Source of the DNA: Cladorrhinum sp. PSN259
Lineage: Eukaryota > Ascomycota > Sordariomycetes > Sordariales > Podosporaceae
Assembly: GCA_033725935.1 (NCBI GenBank)
Contig: MU867118.1
Coordinates: 154,157-218,156 of the forward strand
Reading direction: 5' to 3'
Length of the DNA stretch: 64,000 nucleotides
Every line of letters begins with the position of its first letter. Position 1 is the stretch's first letter. Below, piece by piece: positions 11,216 to 21,727 of this stretch. Under the pieces are notes generated by a model. It was given only the letters and a program-made list of their open reading frames with translations, did no database searches and had not been told where the DNA came from. A program made the position numbers and the translations under genes.

Positions 11216-12820
11216 ATGCCCGGAGGAGCAGGGCCCGTGATGGGGTCAATCGACGTTAACCGCGTCGAGGCCCCGGTCACCTTCAAGGCTTACCTCATGT
11301 GCGTCTTTGCCGCCTTTGGTGGTGTCTTCTTCGGCTACGACTCCGGTTACATCTCGGGCGTGATGGGCATGAAGTACTGGCTCAACCTCATCGACGGCCC
11401 TGATGCCGTGGCCCTTACCGTCTGGAAAAAGTCTCTTATCACCTCCATCCTCTCGGCCGGTACCTTCTTTGGCGCCCTCATCGCCGGCGACCTTGCCGAC
11501 TGGATCGGACGCAAGTGGACTGTCATCGGCGGCTGTCTCATCTTCATGATCGGTGTTGCCCTCCAGACCGCCTCGGCCGGTCTGGGCCTCATCGTCGCCG
11601 GCAGACTCGTCGCTGGCTTCGGCGTCGGTTTCGTCTCGGCGGTCATCATCCTGTACATGTCCGAGATCGCCCCCCGCAAGGTCCGCGGTGCTATTGTCTC
11701 TGGCTACCAGTTCTGCATCTGCATCGGTCTCCTCCTCGCCTCGTGCGTCAACTACGCCACCCAGAACCGCACCGACAGCGGTTCCTACCGCATCCCCATC
11801 GGCCTCCAGCTCGCCTGGGCCATGATCCTCGCCGGCGGTCTCTTCTTCCTCCCAGAGTCCCCCCGTCACCATGTTAAGCGCGGCAACCTCGAGAAGGCGG
11901 CCATCAACCTCGCCCGTCTCCGCGACCAGCCGGTCGACTCGGACTACATCAAGGACGAACTCGCCGAAATCGTGGCCAACCACGAGTACGAGTCCACCGT
12001 CTCACCCGACTCCGGTTTCTTTGGCTCCTGGGCCAACTGCTTCAGGGGATCCATCTTCACGCCCGACAGCTACCTCCGTCGCACCGTCCTGGGCATCACG
12101 CTCCAGATGATGCAGCAGTTCACCGGCTGCAACTTTGTCTTTTACTTTGGCACGACCTTCTTCCAGCAGCTCGGAACCATCTCAAACCCCTTCCTCATCA
12201 ACCTCATCACCACCCTCGTCAACGTCTGCTCCACCCCGGTGTCCTTCTACACGATGGAAAGGCTCGGCCGCCGCACCCTCCTGATCTGGGGCGCCTTCGG
12301 CATGGTGGTCTGCCAGTTCATCGTCGCCATCGTCGGCACCGTCGCGCCCGACAACGACAAGGCCGTCAAGTGCATGATCGCCTTCATCTGCATCTACATC
12401 TTCTTCTTCGCCACCACCTGGGGCCCCGGGGCCTGGGTCGTCATCGGCGAGATCTTCCCCCTGCCCATGCGCGCAAAGGGCGTCGCCCTCTCGACCGCCT
12501 CCAACTGGATGTGGAACTGCATCATCGCCGTCATCACCCCCTACATGACCGACGAGGACAAGGGTAACCTCGGCCCCAAGGTGTTTTACATCTGGGGTTC
12601 CCTCTGCGCCTGCTGCTTCGTGTATGCGTACATGCTGGTGCCTGAGACCAAGGGCTTGACGCTCGAGCAGGTCGATCAGATGCTGAACGAGACCACCCCG
12701 CGGACCAGCGCCAAGTGGGTGCCTCACAGCACTTTTGCCGGTGCCAGGAACGAGAAGACCGAGGCCGTGACTCAGGTTGAGCACAGCTCCAGGGAGGATC
12801 TTGAGGCCGGTCAGCGATAA
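11216..12820 (+). CDS. MFS hexose transporter (high-affinity glucose transporter type)
   Basis: Intronless, 534 residues, the usual length of fungal sugar porters. It should import glucose or related hexoses across the plasma membrane, probably by proton symport. Family marks: GYDSGYISGVMG in TM1, the loop 2 motif GRKWT after TM2, PESPRHHVKRG after TM6, QQFTGCNFVFYF in TM7, and the C-terminal PETKGLTLEQVD. Twelve hydrophobic helices can be followed by eye. Codon usage is strongly C-ending, suggesting high expression. The closest types known to me are the high-affinity HGT/Mst group of filamentous ascomycetes. The CreA-like sites upstream fit carbon-source regulation. Transport specificity (glucose versus xylose or others) cannot be decided from sequence. 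The ATG context (ACACAATGCC) is good. Confidence 0.95.
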   Translation: MPGGAGPVMGSIDVNRVEAPVTFKAYLMCVFAAFGGVFFGYDSGYISGVMGMKYWLNLIDGPDAVALTVWKKSLITSILSAGTFFGALIAGDLADWIGRKWTVIGGCLIFMIGVALQTASAGLGLIVAGRLVAGFGVGFVSAVIILYMSEIAPRKVRGAIVSGYQFCICIGLLLASCVNYATQNRTDSGSYRIPIGLQLAWAMILAGGLFFLPESPRHHVKRGNLEKAAINLARLRDQPVDSDYIKDELAEIVANHEYESTVSPDSGFFGSWANCFRGSIFTPDSYLRRTVLGITLQMMQQFTGCNFVFYFGTTFFQQLGTISNPFLINLITTLVNVCSTPVSFYTMERLGRRTLLIWGAFGMVVCQFIVAIVGTVAPDNDKAVKCMIAFICIYIFFFATTWGPGAWVVIGEIFPLPMRAKGVALSTASNWMWNCIIAVITPYMTDEDKGNLGPKVFYIWGSLCACCFVYAYMLVPETKGLTLEQVDQMLNETTPRTSAKWVPHSTFAGARNEKTEAVTQVEHSSREDLEAGQR

Positions 12821-13669
12821 ATCTGATGACCAAAAACAATAATAATGTATTTATGTTAGTGTTTTTATGAATCTTTTTGGTTATTTTGACAAAAATAAGA
12901 ATTAATGATATCCATGTTATGACATGAAAAAAAAATATAAATTTCGGGTTTTATTGATGCAAAGAGAAGATTTGAACGTGCAATTTAAATCAGAAACCAG
13001 ATGAGAAACCCAAGTCAAGTTTGATTCTTTCTCCAAGCCATTATTCAATTCCCGTCGGTTTTATGAGTCCACATAGGGAGTGTAATCTAGGTTTTAAGGA
13101 AATTTCTCCCGCGATTTGTGACGGCCCTATTGGCGTGAAGCTAAAATTGCCCCTGTAACGCAGCGCTGAGCTTATCAAGGGACCGTGACTCGGGCGTTTT
13201 TGAAGATGTTGTTGAACTTCTCGTGATCTCTATCGAGGCTATCCGTATCGGGGATGCCATGCGTAATAATGAATCGAACAACGATATCGTCCTTAAGGTT
13301 AAAACAGCAAATAGTGGGTTTTCTCGTCGAAAGTGCTCCGTTTATTGAAACCCATTTCCAATATAATAGCTTTCTAACCTCGAAGATATAGTCCTTCTTT
13401 TACTCGCCCTGATACCTAAAAGAGCATGGAATCGTATGTTGAAGTGATATAGAGATTGTGAGATCAAACACCATGTTTTTGAAAGCGCCAAATTGTCTGT
13501 GGATCTCCCCCGACAGCCATGCATATCTCATCGCCACGCGCGTCCAGCACAAGAGGGACCAGAGCCTGGTATCGGTAGATAGAAACTCATAAGCTGTTAT
13601 TAGCTCATGGATGACTATCAGTAGGTAATATCTCCCGTCAACATACTCGGGAAGCAAGGGCAAGGCCCT
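12821..13669. other. Intergenic region between convergent genes
   Basis: Terminator region of the rightward transporter gene (AT-rich, AATAATAATGTATTTATG just after the stop) and of the leftward gene ending at 13670. No gene seen. Short minus-strand frames at 13340-13660 have no support. Confidence 0.5.
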
Positions 13670-15037
13670 CTAAAACTCTAACTCCTCCAACCCCCTACCC
13701 CCCTTCTCCAGTTCCGTCAGGCTTTCCATTCTCTCTGCGACCTCGAAGCATTCCGACGCAAGCAGCCCCCGCTCCCGCAGCGTGATGAGCATCCCCTTCA
13801 ATGCGTGCAATCCCAAGAACCTCGCCTGGTCCCAGCCCTCGGCACTGACGTTCCCCCCATCCCCCACAAAATCCAAGGCCTTCAGAACATCCCGAACTCT
13901 CGTTGAGATGATGCCGTACCTGTCCAGATTCACCTTGGCCTGGTCCCTTAGCTCAGTTGCGTGACGTGCTCGCTCTTCGGCCTCCCTGTACGCGAGGTTG
14001 AGCTTTTGGAGGACGACATCGAGCTCGGACCGAGTGGCTTCGAGCGAGCGTTGCTCAGCCGTTTTGGTGGCGATTTCGGCTTCCAGGTTCGCGGCGACTG
14101 CGCGGAAGGACGCAGCGAGGTTTTTGTTTTCCCTAGACATATGATGGTTATTTAAGCCCAACTACTTTCGATTCAATTGGTACAAGAGCGTGAGTGACAG
14201 GGAAGGAAAGTGATTCTTTGGGCGGCAAAGGAGAGTGGGGGGGCACACACGCTTCCAAGCACATGGCAACGGGGATAGTGACAATGTTAACGATGGGGAT
14301 CCAACATGTCGTCCAGAAGAGCTTCGATACAATGTTAGCTTTTTTCCTTCGTCTTTTGTAGGCTGTTGGGGTGGTTCGTTGGGAGTGCTTACGAGCTTGT
14401 TGCCCTCGACCCTCTGGTCATGCTGTCTTGCCTTGTTCGCCATTTCCTCCGACATCCTGTTGTTGTTCGAAATCTCCTGCCGCGCACTTTCGATGCGTCT
14501 CTTTGCCGTGTCCAAGGAGCATTGCGTCTGTGTCTGCGCATCCGTCACGGTCCTGCAAGCCGACGAGCAGCGCTCAATGTGCTCAGCAGTCTTGCACGCC
14601 AGGTCGGCCGTGGCAATCTTCTTTTCCGTGGCGCCTTTTTGAGCCGCTTGCATTTCGACCTCGGCTCCGCAGATTTTGGCCATGACGGCTTGCACGGCGC
14701 CCAGCGTCGGCTGCGGTTTCTTCAACCTAACAACGGTCCACAGCGCGTTGAGAAGCCCGCCCGTAAAGGTGAGCTGCAGAGGCTAGAAGTGGCTCGTATT
14801 AGCCTGCGAAGCATCAGCTTCGGGGCGAAACTGACTCACCGGTGGTTTCTCGAGTATGAGCACATCGATGACAACAGGCAGCTCGTAAATCGCCTTGTTC
14901 AAATCGGACAAGTTTGTCTCGAAGCGCAACTCAAGGTCATCCCTTGCCTCCTCGAGCAGTGCTATTTCTTCAGCAAGTTCGACATTGAACGCAGATAACT
15001 GCGAGACCTTGTCGAGAATTTCACCATGTGCGGTCAT
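13670..15037 (-). CDS. Helix-rich protein with central hydrophobic segment, possible alpha-pore-former-like
   Basis: Four exons: 14840-15037, 14393-14782, 14251-14321 and 13670-14132. Introns are 14783-14839 (GTGAGT, CTAAT branch, TAG), 14322-14392 (GTAAGC, CTAAC branch, AAG) and 14133-14250 (GTGTGT, TAG). Phases fit at every junction, giving 373 residues. The protein is almost entirely amphipathic helix and coiled coil. It is broken by one hydrophobic stretch near residues 197-218, encoded by the 71-bp exon, and a weaker one near residue 70. Long helix, hydrophobic hairpin, long helix is the layout of ClyA/XaxA-type alpha-helical pore-forming proteins; that assignment is inference from architecture, not from a sequence signature. 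It is divergently transcribed from a larger protein of similar layout (15917-18378). The ATG at 15037 is the first in frame after an upstream stop. Confidence 0.7.
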
Positions 15038-15916
15038 TGCGTTTGCTTGGCACGTCAGGCATCGGTGGACTTTCAGTTGGTTCTCCGGCAAGGCTCTTCA
15101 AGTTATTATAGCTCTTGTCTCCGCGCCAGTCCGGATGTACATGTAGGAGGCTATGTATGCATTAGGGCTACACGCCATTAGACTGGGTGTCCAGGCAAAT
15201 CATGATACATGTACCTGAGTACGGATCCGTATAAATATCACCTATTACTTTCCGAAGCTGACGAGTGTCGTCCAAGCTTGGGCAAGGAAAAGTTTGACAA
15301 CTGAACATGGTCCACCGTGGCCATCCAAGTTGGTCTGCTTCCTGTGCGAGTTATCGAATAGTATCGCGGGAGTGGACCAGTCGTTGCCGTATTGGCGTTC
15401 TGATTGGTCGGCTTGACGCTCATCGCTTCGCCGACGGCCTGATTCTGCGCTGAGGCCTGCCGCCACGAGACACCAATGGCTGTCATACAGTGCCCAATAT
15501 CGTGCATTGCATGCCTGTTGGGCAGAATGGAAGAGGGGAAAATAACTCACCTGAAACACTGACCAAGGTCCCGAGCCAAGGTTGGCAGCAAGGCAGACGG
15601 GGCCTGCTGCCTCTTGCGATCTTGAACCGTACGATTCACATATTGCCACGGTGGGCTTTCCGCACCAATAACCTATCTCGTTTGCACAGCAGTGCCAACC
15701 ATTTGGGATTCGTGGAGGACTACCAGCAGCAGGTGGCCAACTCAGCACACTTTGCATGCATCGGCTGCGCATTTGTCTCAGCGCTAACTGCGGCCGGCAG
15801 AGGGGACAAGATGGACCGATGTCTCTTTCTTGAAAAGGATGCTTTCACTCGGGAGCCCTCAAGCACGTTGGTGTATTCCTCGTCTTGCTCATTCAAAATC
15901 CAACCTCCAAGTTGAA
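15038..15916. other. Bidirectional promoter region between the two helix-rich genes, with an unresolved minus ORF
   Basis: About 880 bp separates the two divergent start codons. A minus-strand open frame (15245-15772, real ATG at 15772) has a Cys-rich first part and contains a plausible intron (CAG|GTGAGT donor near 15550, CAACAG acceptor). A separate small gene or an upstream exon is therefore possible, but no family is recognised and I do not call it. Confidence 0.35.
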
Positions 15917-18378
15917 ATGACTGAAGTCGCGCAACGTCCAGAGGATGTCGCCCTCATGCGGCGCAAGGCCGCAGGCGACCTACAGCAGGACATCAAGCTA
16001 AGCCTGGCACAGAGCCAGAGCCTGCCCGACATGCTCATGACAGCACCGCTGGCCATCAATCTTCTCGGGCAGATCAAGCTGCTGGCATTCTCGGACGAGG
16101 CATTACATATCCGGCTCACGGAGCCAAGGGGCGGCTTTCGGCACCTGCAGTATGGACCTCTGGGTAAAGACCAACCCTGGGAGGGATGCACGTTTTGCTG
16201 ACCAGCGGCCTCCTCGCAGACGGACAAGCCTCTCCAGCGCCATGATCCAGATTGTGGATCAGTCAGCCGACGCATTTGACATGGCTGAGAAGAAGCTGCG
16301 CGCCGTTCGCATGCTAACCAATGTCATGTTTGGGCGAAATGGCCATGTAGGTCACCGAGACCCGTCTGAAGACTTGTTGCCGCTGACGCCGCCGTCGTTC
16401 AGGTCCAGACGATTCTCATGTGCCTCCAAGATCCGCGCATGGCCAAGAAAGATCTCCTCGGCTCCATGTCGAGGTTCGAAAAGGACATGGAAAAGTGCGC
16501 GTCGTGGGCGCAAGAAATCGAGAGCCAGTTCAATGACCTTGTCGAGTGCGCTGGCGAGGTTAACAAGGCGATGGGTGAAGAGATGAGTTAGTTTTGCACG
16601 CCCAAGAGGCACGTTAGAGTAGTACCCGGGTGCTGACCTACTGGCTCATAGCAATCGCCGCCGAAGAGCAGCGAGCGATCAGTGGCAAGGTACTCCAGGC
16701 CGAGAGCGATAAGCAGAAGCAGATAAATGCCCTGGAGGTTCTCAAGTCTCGAGTCGACGATGCCCAGTCTGAGTTTGTCGAGGCTAGGGAGCAGTTCCAA
16801 AAAACTTCCTCCAAGGGCGGTCAGTAGCGCTCCTTAACATGAACTCCAGGGCCGATTGCGCCAACACAGGGGCTAACAAAGACTTTAGAAGCCTCAGCCA
16901 TGTTTGCCGCAGCCGCGGTTGGATTTGGCAGTAGCCTCACAGGTCTCATAAACGCTACCGTCAGCGTCTTCAAGGATACGCCCAAGGTTGCCATCGAGGC
17001 AGTTAAAACCATCGGCCGCTTTGGAGCCATCGGCATTCACCACCACCACGGCGTGCCAACAACAACACCCGAGCCGGGCACTGTCAACGGTCAACACACA
17101 GCTCCCCCACGCGAGGAAACTAGCAGACTGGACCCTGCGCTGCTGTCGGCAGAGCAGATTGAAACCCAGCTTCTCAACCTCAACGGACTTGTCGGGAGCG
17201 AGCTGCCCGACCTCATCGAGGACGGTGGGTCCGAGATCTCCAGCTTGGCCACTCGACTTGAGAAACTGAAGAAGGGCCTGGACGGCTTCCAGAGCAAGCA
17301 CGTGGTGAACGCCCGAGCAATTCTCGAGGAAGCACTCGAAATCACGGCCGACATCCTCTCGAGGCAGCCAGAGCGAGGAGCTGATGAGTGGCAGAAAAAG
17401 ATTGTCCACTGGAATAAGGCGCTAAAACCCCTCCTCTCTCGCACGACCAAGCTTCGCTCCTTCGCCGCCTCGCAACCCGGCCAGGGCTTTGGGGCATCTC
17501 TCGAGAACGGCCCCCTTGGCACTTCCCAGTTGCCCGGGGACTCCTCGGCCTACGACAGGGTTCTCCACCAACGGCATCAGACGCTGCTCATCAAGCGCAG
17601 TGCCATGAACGAGGCGCGGATCAACCTGGAGAAGCAGGTCGATAGCCAGCTCCAGGTGCAAGCCGAGATCGTCGAGATAGCTCGCAGGATGAAGGAGCTC
17701 GCGCACAAGCAGACTGCCATCGAAGACACCAAGCGGGTGCTGCGCAAGGCGCTCGACGTCATAGCCGCCATGCAGAACCAGATGCGGCAGCTGACGGGCT
17801 TCTTCAACGGGCTCGCGCAGATCATCTCGATCGTGTGCAAGGGCCAGGCTGAGACGTACCTGGCGACCATCGAGGCAGGCCTCCAGCTCTCGTCGTCCGA
17901 CCCGGGCCAGGGCCGGTTCCTCCTCGCCCACAGTGAGAGCCAGCTGCAGGTCATCCGCGAAACCGTCATCACGCTGCGCGGCCACTTCGGCTTCGTCGTG
18001 CACTCGGCCGACATGTACCAAGACATCGCCACGCGGTACATCAACCCGTGCATCCGCATGGCGGCGAACCTGCCGCTGAGCGCGGGCCCGGCCGAGCAGG
18101 ACGAAGCAAAGCGCCAGCTGAACCTTGTGACGGACGAGAGCTCTGAAGCCATTAGGCAGCTCGCGCAGCAGGAGACGGAGAAGTACCGAAAGGACTTGGA
18201 GAGCAGGGTGCTAGAGATTGAGGGGGAGATGGCGGCGCTGGGGCTGGAGCCGCCCGGAGAGGAGGAGCAGGAGAATTTGCAGGCAATAGACGAGGGGATC
18301 AAGGAGACGAGCCTGGGGATCGCCCAGGAAAGAGAAGAATTTAAGGACTGCTTTGCGGAAATCACGGATGATATCTAG
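15917..18378 (+). CDS. Large helix-rich coiled-coil protein, divergent partner of the 373-aa gene
   Basis: Five exons: 15917-16149, 16220-16346, 16403-16586, 16652-16819 and 16889-18378. Introns of 70, 56, 65 and 69 bp all carry GT..AG ends; CTGAC-like branch sites are visible in at least three. Phases fit throughout, giving 733 residues. The first donor is GTATGG, because using GTAAAG ten bases later would produce an early stop. The sequence is long amphipathic helices, with a hydrophobic stretch around residues 238-262 (AMFAAAAVGFGSS start) and another around 536-556 (TGFFNGLAQIISIV) between coiled coils. The order helix, hydrophobic segment, helix resembles the neighbour at 13670-15037 and alpha-helical pore-forming proteins in general. 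A short HHHHG run sits near residue 287. Function is unproven; a cytoskeletal or scaffold coiled coil is the alternative. Confidence 0.75.
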
Positions 18379-18979
18379 TCGCTCTTATTGATTAGTCTTT
18401 CATTAAGTAAGTTCCCGGCACTAGACTGGAAACACTCGAAAACGCCTACTACTAAGGAGCCTGCCCGACCAGAACACGCTTGCTGAACGATTGAACGCAT
18501 CTCAAGCTACTTTGGTCGCCTGGAATGCCAACCTCGAAATTCTCCGTGACCGTTTTGAGGAGATGAACAGAACACATGGCAGCGAAGACGATGGATCAAA
18601 CGACAGAGGCAAAAGACCCAGGAGTGGAGACAACATCGCTAGTCCTGGAGAAATTACGTCTTTAGTATTTGCTCAGGTGCTAAAAAATGGAATTTTAAAA
18701 ACGGAAACCCAATCTTGGGCGCCCCGACTGTGGGCGCTTAAATCATCCATCCTCGGTCTTATTATATACACTTCGGTATATCAAACACCTTGCGAGGAAA
18801 ACTGACTTTAGTATCCAGCCATATATCATCCCAAAATCGTAGGACATTTTCGCAGGAATATGACAGTTTGCATATTATCCATAAAACTTTTTAGACTCTC
18901 TAATGCAAAGTGAATCCTCATATACATTTCCTTTCCCCCACCAATCTTTCCCAAGACAGAACTCCTCACTTCTTAGATT
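18379..18979. other. Intergenic, with possible gene remnant
   Basis: An open plus-strand frame runs from about 18457 to 18804 and reads like part of a coiled-coil protein (LAERLNASQATLVAWNANLE then a charged tail). A good intron-like stretch precedes it (GTAAGT at 18407, AAG at 18454-18456). No start codon or upstream coding exon fits: the stop of the preceding gene at 18376-18378 lies before the donor. It may be a decayed 3' piece of a related gene. It is not called as a CDS. Confidence 0.3.
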
Positions 18980-19336
18980 TTATACATTCTTCCTCGACCC
19001 ATAACTATGAGGATTCTTCAAGCCCAAATCCACCGTCCTCGACTCACTCCTCTTGGCATGCGGTTGCTCATCATCCTCCCGATGACTCTGATACCGCGTA
19101 TTACGATTGATATCCCGTCCGCTGCCCGGGAAATCCTCCATCGGCTTTCTGGCGTGTGTCCCTCCCTGGGACCCAATGCTCTGCAGCGTCTCCGAGATGG
19201 GCAGGGTCGAACCAGGTTCGTTCGTTGCTCGGGGGCGGGGCTGATTTTTTCCGCCTACAGTTGAGTAGAGGAGACCTCCAAAAATGCCCGAGGCGATGAG
19301 TAAAGGGCCGGCGCGGGAGCGGAACATGTTGGACAT
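18980..19336 (-). CDS. Small single-pass membrane protein, unknown
   Basis: 118 residues from the ATG at 19336. A short basic N-terminus (MSNMFRSRAG) is followed by one hydrophobic helix (PLLIASGIFGGLLYSTV, residues 11-27), then a hydrophilic, probably disordered tail rich in Arg, Ser and His. The N-terminal arrangement fits an N-anchored mitochondrial or ER membrane protein with the tail on the other side; the compartment is inference. A GTAG within the early codons could be read as an intron donor but no matching acceptor is needed, since the frame is open throughout. Length and layout are typical of small lineage-conserved fungal proteins without assigned function. Confidence 0.65.
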   Translation of the reverse strand: MSNMFRSRAGPLLIASGIFGGLLYSTVGGKNQPRPRATNEPGSTLPISETLQSIGSQGGTHARKPMEDFPGSGRDINRNTRYQSHREDDEQPHAKRSESRTVDLGLKNPHSYGSRKNV

Positions 19337-19876
19337 TTTGGGTGGACAGTATTGAAAAAAAAGAGGCAGTTATGGGTGTTGATTTTCTTGTAATTGAGAG
19401 GTTTATATATGGTTGGATGGGTTGGATGAATTTGTTTTGGTCGAGGTGAATAAAGATATGTGTATTCTGAAGGTTTAAACAAGTAAAACAGCAGTCATTT
19501 GTATTTGAAAGGGTTCATAAGGTAACCACTGATTGTGACAATCCCGTTGCAGAACAATGACCCAATCCATCTGACCGGATGACCATTGTGACATCACCAG
19601 TTAAGTTAAAATTCACGGATGCACGGTCCAAATCTTTGCCGACTGAGTTTACTGAAGGGTCATGGTTGCAGTTTTGAGTGTTGCTCCTCCAGCTTCAAGT
19701 GTCGGTTGACGTCACCATTCCAGATCTAGGCGTAACTCGAGCTTGCAGGTAAAGCAGTCGGGTTCGATGCCAATCTCCAATCAATTATCTCGTGATCGTT
19801 GTGGAATGTAATATTTTACATTTGAACTTCCTAGAAGTAAAGCGCAGGAAAGAAAGAAAAATATAAAAAGAACATT
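19337..19876. other. Intergenic region
   Basis: Promoter of the leftward gene starting at 19336 and 3' flank of tRNA-Phe. The stretch 19850-19872 is A-rich on the plus strand (T-rich on the minus), supplying the Pol III termination signal for the tRNA. Nothing else seen. Confidence 0.5.
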
Positions 19877-19979
19877 TGCGGTTTGTGTGGATCGAACACA
19901 CGACCTTCAGATTACCTTTGTTAAGGTTTGAATGAAGTGTAACTTCAGTCTGACGCTCTCCCAACTGAGCTAAACCCGC
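19877..19979 (-). tRNA. tRNA-Phe(GAA) with 30-nt intron
   Basis: Read on the minus strand: exon 1 is 19943-19979 (37 nt), intron 19913-19942, exon 2 19877-19912 (36 nt, ending at the discriminator A). The anticodon loop is CTGAAGA with anticodon GAA, and the intron sits at the canonical 37/38 position. The T arm is GTGTG-TTCGATC-CACAC. Box A (TAGCTCAGTTGG) and box B (GTTCGATCC) are intact. The acceptor stem GCGGGTT/AAACCGC has one G-A mismatch at the fifth pair. A T-run follows on the minus strand. Confidence 0.93.
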
Positions 19980-20445
19980 ATTTGTTGAAATTTGATATCA
20001 ATTTGAAACTTATTTGGTGACAATTTGAAAGTATTTCGGAGCACTTTCGGGCACCAACTGTTTTCTTCTTCAGTCATTTGAATCGAACAGCGATTGCCGT
20101 GTATACTGAGCCTGTCAACTGACAAACTGCCGACAATGATAAAACTGGGTGTTTGAGCCGGGGGTTAAATCAGTCAATACCTGTTGATGGTTCACGGTTT
20201 ATTTGGGAGTCATCACTGTGCAACGTCAAAAAGTTTTCGATGTGCAAAGGAGACAAGACCAAAAGTAAATAAGATGTCTATTTTATATCTGCATTACCTC
20301 CACCAACATTACAACCACCTGTCAAAGCTTTCCACCACCAGGCCTGTCCACCACCTTAGCCTAGCTATTAATGATCACGACAACAAAACAATGTCAACAT
20401 CAAAATGGACACAAAATCTACTCTCCAATCTCCTCTGGCCTGTCT
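19980..20445. other. Intergenic region
   Basis: 5' flank of tRNA-Phe and 3' flank of the SurE-type phosphatase gene. No gene, RNA or repeat recognised. Confidence 0.45.
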
Positions 20446-21727
20446 TCAATACGTAAAACCCCAAATGGCAAGACCCAACATGATAGCACTCGAAGACCAT
20501 TGGGCAGCCGATCCCATACTAATGATTGCAGGTGGGTGTGACTGTGGACTTGGCCCATCAGGAGGAGACTGCGACACGTTGCTCGATACCGACGCATTGG
20601 GTCCCAAGCCATCAGGGACTGGCACTGAACCATTGATCTGGACAACCACAGGAATGATGGCTGTCACATCGGTAACGTTGAAGCACTCTCTGTGGTAAGT
20701 TGTGTCATATTTGACCGCAAAGACAGTGACTGAGCTGACACAAGTAGAATTGGCTGCCTCAATACTCTCATCAATGTCATCGGCAAAAAGGTTGTTGATG
20801 CCAGAGGAGGCTCCATGGATCTGGGTGAAAAGACCAGTCTTGGCGTTGTATGTTGCTTTGGCTCCGACCTCGCCGGCAGACATCCGCTGCAGAACAAACG
20901 GCGGATTGGTGCACTGTTCGCTGGTGGCAGAGGTGATGTATGGGAGTTTGACAGTGACACCATATCCTTGGGGAAGCACCCGACCTCCTGCCGCCTTGGT
21001 GATGAAGGCTTCAACGAGACTGGAGGCAAGGCGGGCAGTGATGGTTGATGGATCCTGGAGACCTGTCTTGGTGCTGGTATTGAGCCAAGTGTACGGAATG
21101 GGGACGGTGTTGCCGGTCCAGAATACCATTGCCGGAATGTCACGCTCGATGGCGACGTATGTTGCGCTCATGGTCCCAGAGAACGATTGGAGGAAAAAGT
21201 CAGAGGTCGCAGCGGCATTGGGGCCAGAAATGACAAGGTCAGGCGAGGCAATCTTTCCGTACGTTGGAAGTATATAGTCGAGCGCAATAACTACCTGAGC
21301 AGCGGCGGTGCCGTTATAGTACCAGATATGGTTGTCGGCCGGATCGAATCCTAGTGAAGGGGCACCTGCTTTTACCAATCCTGTGGACAGTCAGCCAGAG
21401 GTATTGATATTGGATGCAAGATCAAACGTACCCCAATCGCCATCTGCCGTCAAGGTAGGGTGTGTGGTGAAGCCTTCACGGAATTGGCCATCTGGCTGCG
21501 AGGATACCGAGGCAACGATGTAGCAATTGTGGCCGAGTGATTTCATCTGATTGTACAATTCACGGATGTTTGCTGTCCCGAAGCCATCGTCATTCTGCAA
21601 ACACAGAAGGAAGTCAGTTTTTGCCCTTGGGAAATTCGGTGCTCCGACTGACTGTGATCAGGATATTTAGGCCATGAGTGGTACCAAGCAGACCGGCAGC
21701 TGCAGTAAGAACTTGAGAGATCCGCAT
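20446..21727 (-). CDS. Secreted SurE-type acid phosphatase / nucleotidase
   Basis: Three exons: 21653-21727, 21432-21594 and 20446-21380. Introns are 21595-21652 (GTCAGT..CAG) and 21381-21431 (GTACGT, CTGAC branch, CACAG); 390 residues. SurE proteins hydrolyse phosphate monoesters, including nucleotides, using a divalent metal held by the N-terminal Asp-Asp pair. Here splicing reconstitutes the hallmark NILITNDDGFG at residues 21-31. Further family marks are the SLGFDPADNHIWYYNG region and VISGPNAAATSDF (metal-binding Asn). A signal peptide (MRISQVLTAAAGLLGTTHG) precedes the domain. The C-terminus is a Ser/Pro/Asn linker ending in a hydrophobic tail (SSAIMLGLAIWGFTY), which looks like a GPI-anchor signal, so cell-surface location is likely. 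Several NxS/T sites fit secretion. This resembles the secreted fungal acid phosphatases of the SurE family rather than the bacterial cytosolic enzymes. Confidence 0.92.

Noticed and set aside
11246..12784. Long minus-strand frames (245 and 200 codons) opposite the hexose transporter
   Set aside because: Asp/Gly/Glu-rich translations are typical of the reverse of C-ending codon bias; the plus strand has an unmistakable transporter.
16150..16219. Alternative donor GTAAAG for intron 1 of the 733-aa gene
   Set aside because: It puts the next exon out of phase and meets a stop after eight codons; GTATGG at 16150 restores the frame.
17422..18365. Minus-strand frames of 199 and 262 codons within the last exon of the 733-aa protein
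   Set aside because: Antisense of a GC-rich exon whose frame is fixed by four phase-consistent introns.
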